64,000 bases of DNA from Sutcliffiella horikoshii DSM 8719 (GTDB lineage Bacteria; Bacillota; Bacilli; Bacillales; Bacillaceae_I), in contig LQXN01000063.1 in the NCBI GenBank assembly GCA_001648575.1, forward strand, positions 248,001-312,000, given 5' to 3'. The notes under the pieces are model-generated. The model did not search any database, had not been told where the DNA came from, and was given only the letters and a program-made list of their open reading frames with translations. How positions within the stretch are numbered: position 1 is the stretch's first letter; each line of letters opens with the position of its first letter. Shown piece after piece: positions 61,025 to 64,000 of this stretch. Both the position numbers and the translations under genes were made by a program.

Positions 61025-62856
61025 GCCCAGTCATCCTCTTGTTCTTCTTGGGAGATAGGAAGTGTGAAGAAAATGGTCGTGCCTTTCCCTTCTTCACTTG
61101 AAGCCCATATATCGCCATCGTGGGCCTGGATCATTTCTTTGGCAATCGCCAACCCTAACCCTGTGCCCCCAAGCATTCTTGTTCTTGCTTTATCCACTCG
61201 GTAGAAACGCTCAAAGATTTTATTCATATCACTCTTTGGTATTCCCACTCCTTGATCACTGATGCTCACCAAAATCTGATTGGCTGCTTCCTCAATATCG
61301 ACTGTGAAGACGATGGTACCGCCCTCAGGGGAATATTTCATGGCATTGGAAATGATGTTATCCAGCACCTGTGTGATTTTATCCGTATCAATCGAAACCA
61401 AAACCTCTTGGCTAGGAATGTTCCGGATAAAAGAAACCTTCTGTGATTTGGATAGTTCAAATCGGTCGATGATTCGATTAAAGAAATCCCCAAAGTCTAT
61501 TTGTTTTTTATAAAAATAATAATCTCTGGAATCCATTTTGGAAAGCTGTAATAAATCATTTACAAGTCGTATCATTCTTTCCGTCTCGGTTTGGGTGACA
61601 TCCAAGAACCTAGGGGCAATTTCGTCATCCTTCCAGGCTCCTTCGGCCAATGCTTCTAAGTAACTTCGCATCGTCGTCAGTGGCGTTCTTAGTTCATGCG
61701 ATACATTCGCCACGAACTCCCGACGCTCCTGATCAATTTTTTCCTGTTCGGTGATATCGTGCAATACGGTTATCAAACCATTAATGAACCCTGTCTCTTT
61801 TTGAATGACAGAGTTGCTTGCACGAAGTATAAACGGTTTTTTTTCTGTACTGAAATCAAGAATTAAAGATTCCTGTTCAGAAATCAAAAGGTCGAATGTG
61901 TGGGTTTCCTCAATCCCCAGCACTTCAATGATCGATTTATTTAAAACTGTTTCACGTGGAACATTCAACATCCCTAAGGCAGGTTCATTAATGAGGATGA
62001 CCCTTCCTTTTCTATCAGTGGCAATCACACCATCTGTCATATGAGATAAAACAGAGCTCAGCTTTCTACGTTCACCTTCGGTAGTCGCTTGAGCTTCCTG
62101 AAGCCTTTTCGTCAAATTGTTAAAGGAGAGCGCCAACTGACCAATTTCATCATTTCCGTAAATATTAACCTTACGAGAAAAGTTCCCTCTCGCCATTTCC
62201 AAGGCCTGTTTTCTCATATCGGACATCGGTCTTGTAATGGTCTGGGCAAGAATCACTCCTAGTACCGCGGTAACCGCCATGGCAATGATCGTCCCTGTAG
62301 CAAAAATCCCATTGATCTGCCTCATCTGCGTATATAGCTTCTCCATGGAAGCCTCTACGTAGATCGCACCGATAATCTCTTGGTTATTGGATTTGACAGG
62401 GGCGGCTATTTGCCTTATCCGGTTCAGGGTCTGACGATCTATCGCATCCTTTGGAGTTGACTTTCCAGTGACCAAAGCCCTCTTTACGAGAAGCTCTGTC
62501 GTCCTTTTTCCGACACTTGTTTGATTGTATGGATTAGAAGTCCCCAAGACCCTGCTGTTTGCATTCATCACTCGGATCTCATCAATGTCTTCCATCGTTA
62601 CATCCTGCAGAACGGCACGGATATCCTCCTCAATGGTGGGAGACGTATCATCCCGCTGCTTCTTTATTTCTTGTTCTATGCTGTATGCCAATAGATTGAT
62701 ACGCTCATTCAGAGAGCCATTAAAATTTTCAATTAGTTGATTCTCTAATTTACTGACAAAATAAACCCCGATGATCTGCATGGCAACCAAAATCAGCAAT
62801 ACATATATCACCACAAATTTAAGATGAATGGATCGAAAAAAACCTACCTTTTTCAT
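61021..62856 (-). CDS. walK: sensor histidine kinase WalK (YycG)
   Basis: 611 aa, the same length as the B. subtilis protein as I recall it. TM1 (about 9-32), extracytoplasmic PDC-like sensor, TM2 (about 184-204), HAMP, PAS (RKGRVILINEPALGMLNVPRE), HisKA with the phospho-acceptor in VSHELRTPLTTMRSYLEALAEG, HATPase with NIISNAMKYSPEGG, VGIPKSDMNKIFERFYRVD, GGTGLGLAIAKE. Essential cell-wall homeostasis kinase. ATG 62856 follows AGGA by 9 nt, 5 bp after walR. Confidence 0.97.
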   Translation of the reverse strand: MKKVGFFRSIHLKFVVIYVLLILVAMQIIGVYFVSKLENQLIENFNGSLNERINLLAYSIEQEIKKQRDDTSPTIEEDIRAVLQDVTMEDIDEIRVMNANSRVLGTSNPYNQTSVGKRTTELLVKRALVTGKSTPKDAIDRQTLNRIRQIAAPVKSNNQEIIGAIYVEASMEKLYTQMRQINGIFATGTIIAMAVTAVLGVILAQTITRPMSDMRKQALEMARGNFSRKVNIYGNDEIGQLALSFNNLTKRLQEAQATTEGERRKLSSVLSHMTDGVIATDRKGRVILINEPALGMLNVPRETVLNKSIIEVLGIEETHTFDLLISEQESLILDFSTEKKPFILRASNSVIQKETGFINGLITVLHDITEQEKIDQERREFVANVSHELRTPLTTMRSYLEALAEGAWKDDEIAPRFLDVTQTETERMIRLVNDLLQLSKMDSRDYYFYKKQIDFGDFFNRIIDRFELSKSQKVSFIRNIPSQEVLVSIDTDKITQVLDNIISNAMKYSPEGGTIVFTVDIEEAANQILVSISDQGVGIPKSDMNKIFERFYRVDKARTRMLGGTGLGLAIAKEMIQAHDGDIWASSEEGKGTTIFFTLPISQEEQEDDWA

Positions 62857-62861
62857 GTATA

Positions 62862-63563
62862 TTATTCCTGCTCGGTTTGTCGCAGGTAATAGCCAACTCC
62901 TCTTCTTGTAACTATCCATGTTGGATGACTCGGATTATCCTCGATTTTTTCACGCAGGCGACGTACCGTCACATCCACGGTCCTCACATCTCCATAGTAA
63001 TCATAACCCCAAACAGTCTGCAGGAGATGCTCACGCGTCATCACTTGGCCAATATGCTTGGCTAGATAGTGTAGCAATTCAAACTCACGGTGAGTCAGTT
63101 CAATCATGTCTCCTCGTTTAGTCACCATATATGCATCAGGATGGATGACAAGGGAACCAATTGTAATCTCCGTCGGTTCCTCCGTATCGGCTGCCTTCTG
63201 CTGATGGCGGCGCAGGTTGGCCTTCACTCGGGCAATCAACTCACGAGTGCTGAAAGGCTTTGTAACATAATCATCTGCACCTAGCTCAAGGCCTAACACT
63301 TTATCGATTTCTGAATCCTTGGCTGTCAGCATGATGATCGGCATTTCATATTTTTTACGGACTTCCCTGCACACTTCCATGCCATCTCTTTGCGGCAGCA
63401 TGATATCCAAAAGAATCAAATCTGGACGTACTTCCTCAACCTTATTGACCGCTTCTTCGCCATCATAGGCACAGTACACTTCATAACCTTCTTTTTGCAG
63501 GTTGAATTTCAATATATCAGCAATCGGTTTCTCGTCGTCTACCACTAATATTTTCTTTTCCAT
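62862..63563 (-). CDS. walR: response regulator WalR (YycF)
   Basis: 233 aa. OmpR/PhoB type. Receiver with acidic pair VVDDEKPI, phospho-Asp in [10 protein letters not shown], Thr/Ser in [10 protein letters not shown], Lys in DDYVTKPFS; winged-helix C-domain ([51 protein letters not shown]). First gene of the wal operon. ATG 63563 follows GGAG by 10 nt. Confidence 0.98.
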   Translation of the reverse strand: MEKKILVVDDEKPIADILKFNLQKEGYEVYCAYDGEEAVNKVEEVRPDLILLDIMLPQRDGMEVCREVRKKYEMPIIMLTAKDSEIDKVLGLELGADDYVTKPFSTRELIARVKANLRRHQQKAADTEEPTEITIGSLVIHPDAYMVTKRGDMIELTHREFELLHYLAKHIGQVMTREHLLQTVWGYDYYGDVRTVDVTVRRLREKIEDNPSHPTWIVTRRGVGYYLRQTEQE

Positions 63564-63882
63564 CTGATTTTCGCTCCTTCTCAACTACTATCTATTTATA
63601 TCATTCAGTATTTATGAAAGCATTATACTATTTACTTTACCATGTAGAGCTTTGTAAAGCATCTATTAAGAGAAAGCTTCATTAACTCCTGTAGATAATC
63701 CGTTGCAGGTGTTCGCTTAAGCTGAAATTCCTTACAAAGCTTGAGTCTACTTAATAATTACAATATTGTAGTTAATTTCCGCAAACGGCTCTGCATACTG
63801 TAAGTTTCTAACAAGAGATAGACTAGACAAAACATAAAAACCTCTAGCTAACCGACAAGTTGCTAGAGGCTGATGTATGTGT
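63564..63882. other. intergenic region before walR with a repeat fragment
   Basis: No gene. It must carry the wal promoter (a TATAAT occurs on the minus strand near 63622-63627 but without a good -35). A short piece of the dispersed repeat (TTAATTTCCGCAAACGGCT, about 63772-63790) lies in the middle. Confidence 0.5.
63841..63869 (-). terminator. intrinsic terminator after the M23 peptidase gene
   Basis: CCTCTAGC (63841-63848) pairs with GCTAGAGG (63862-63869); TTTTTATGTTTTG follows on the minus strand. Confidence 0.88.
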
Positions 63883-64000
63883 TTAGTTGTTTAGATAATT
63901 CAAAGGATCTTTGAGTTGACCGTCTTGGTGTACTTCAAAGTGTAAGTGGACTCCTGTAGACTGACCAGTTGTTCCCATCACACCGATACTTGCTCCGCGT
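63883..64000 (-). CDS. M23 family metallopeptidase (5' part cut off)
   Basis: Only the last 38 codons are present: RGASIGVMGTTGQSTGVHLHFEV followed by HQDGQLKDPLNYLNN and stop. GxTGxSTGxHLHFE is the C-terminal Zn-binding motif of LytM/M23 endopeptidases, which cut peptidoglycan cross-bridges. Its position before walR fits a cell-wall role. Confidence 0.9.
   Translation of the reverse strand, partial: RGASIGVMGTTGQSTGVHLHFEVHQDGQLKDPLNYLNN

Noticed and set aside
63600-63660. wal operon promoter with TATAAT near 63622-63627 (minus strand)
   Set aside because: The hexamer at 17 bp upstream (GCTCTA) is a poor -35, so the start site is left unassigned.

Overview
The window looks like chromosomal DNA of a Bacillaceae bacterium (low-GC Firmicute, Bacillus/Sutcliffiella-like). 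The reasons are AGGAGG-type ribosome sites, frequent TTG/GTG starts, sigma-A promoters, a SAM-I (S-box) riboswitch, Fur boxes of the 7-1-7 type, and on the right the origin-proximal block walR-walK-walH-walI-walJ-htrC-yyzF-rlmH. Both ends are cut inside genes: an Fe(III) ABC binding protein on the left and an M23 peptidase on the right. No rRNA, tRNA, CRISPR array, prophage or complete insertion sequence was seen.

Layout. 1-5 kb: Fur-controlled Fe(III) binding protein, a CstB-like persulfide dioxygenase-sulfurtransferase, and a ydbS/ydbT-like bPH2 pair. 5-20.6 kb: two copies each of two modules. TRAP-TAXI transporter modules (receptor, DUF1850, fused permease) lie at 5.05-8.5 and 13.5-17.1 kb. 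Type VII secretion LXG modules (DUF5082-like, DUF5344-like, LXG protein, accessory proteins) lie at 8.7-11.7 and 17.2-20.5 kb; the first has a decayed LXG gene, the second an intact one. 20.7-24.4 kb: 5-oxoprolinase genes pxpB-pxpA-pxpC with an NRAMP-type transporter. 24.7-30.3 kb: DegV, a YibE/F pair, pirin, Mqo. 30.9-33.2 kb: a methionine-type ABC transporter. 33.4-45.8 kb: small membrane proteins, EamA, DUF1232, an aldo/keto reductase, two chemoreceptor-type proteins, an MHYT-PAS-GGDEF-EAL protein, a DHFR-like reductase, MsrA and TSUP.

45.9-50.9 kb holds the most suggestive unit. A strong sigma-A promoter and SAM-I riboswitch precede an iron-alcohol-dehydrogenase-family gene (frameshifted here), metQ-metN-metI and an FMN alpha-hydroxyacid oxidase. 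The enzymes at the two ends of a methionine-starvation operon suggest salvage of a methionine precursor such as its 2-hydroxy analogue; this is inference. 51-54 kb is worn: a duplicated, broken VOC gene carrying a 211-bp MITE-like element, a frameshifted EamA gene, an intact VOC gene and a DUF2238 protein. 54-64 kb: ASCH protein, ECF sigma/anti-sigma pair, rlmH and yyzF embedded in a cluster of DnaA boxes, then htrC and the wal operon.

Intergenic DNA carries several repeats: a degenerate dispersed Bacillaceae repeat (five places), two arrays with TATC(C) every 20-21 bp, and GGGAC(A/G)GGT-type palindromes. These and the SAM-I operon are the best places to look for something undescribed.
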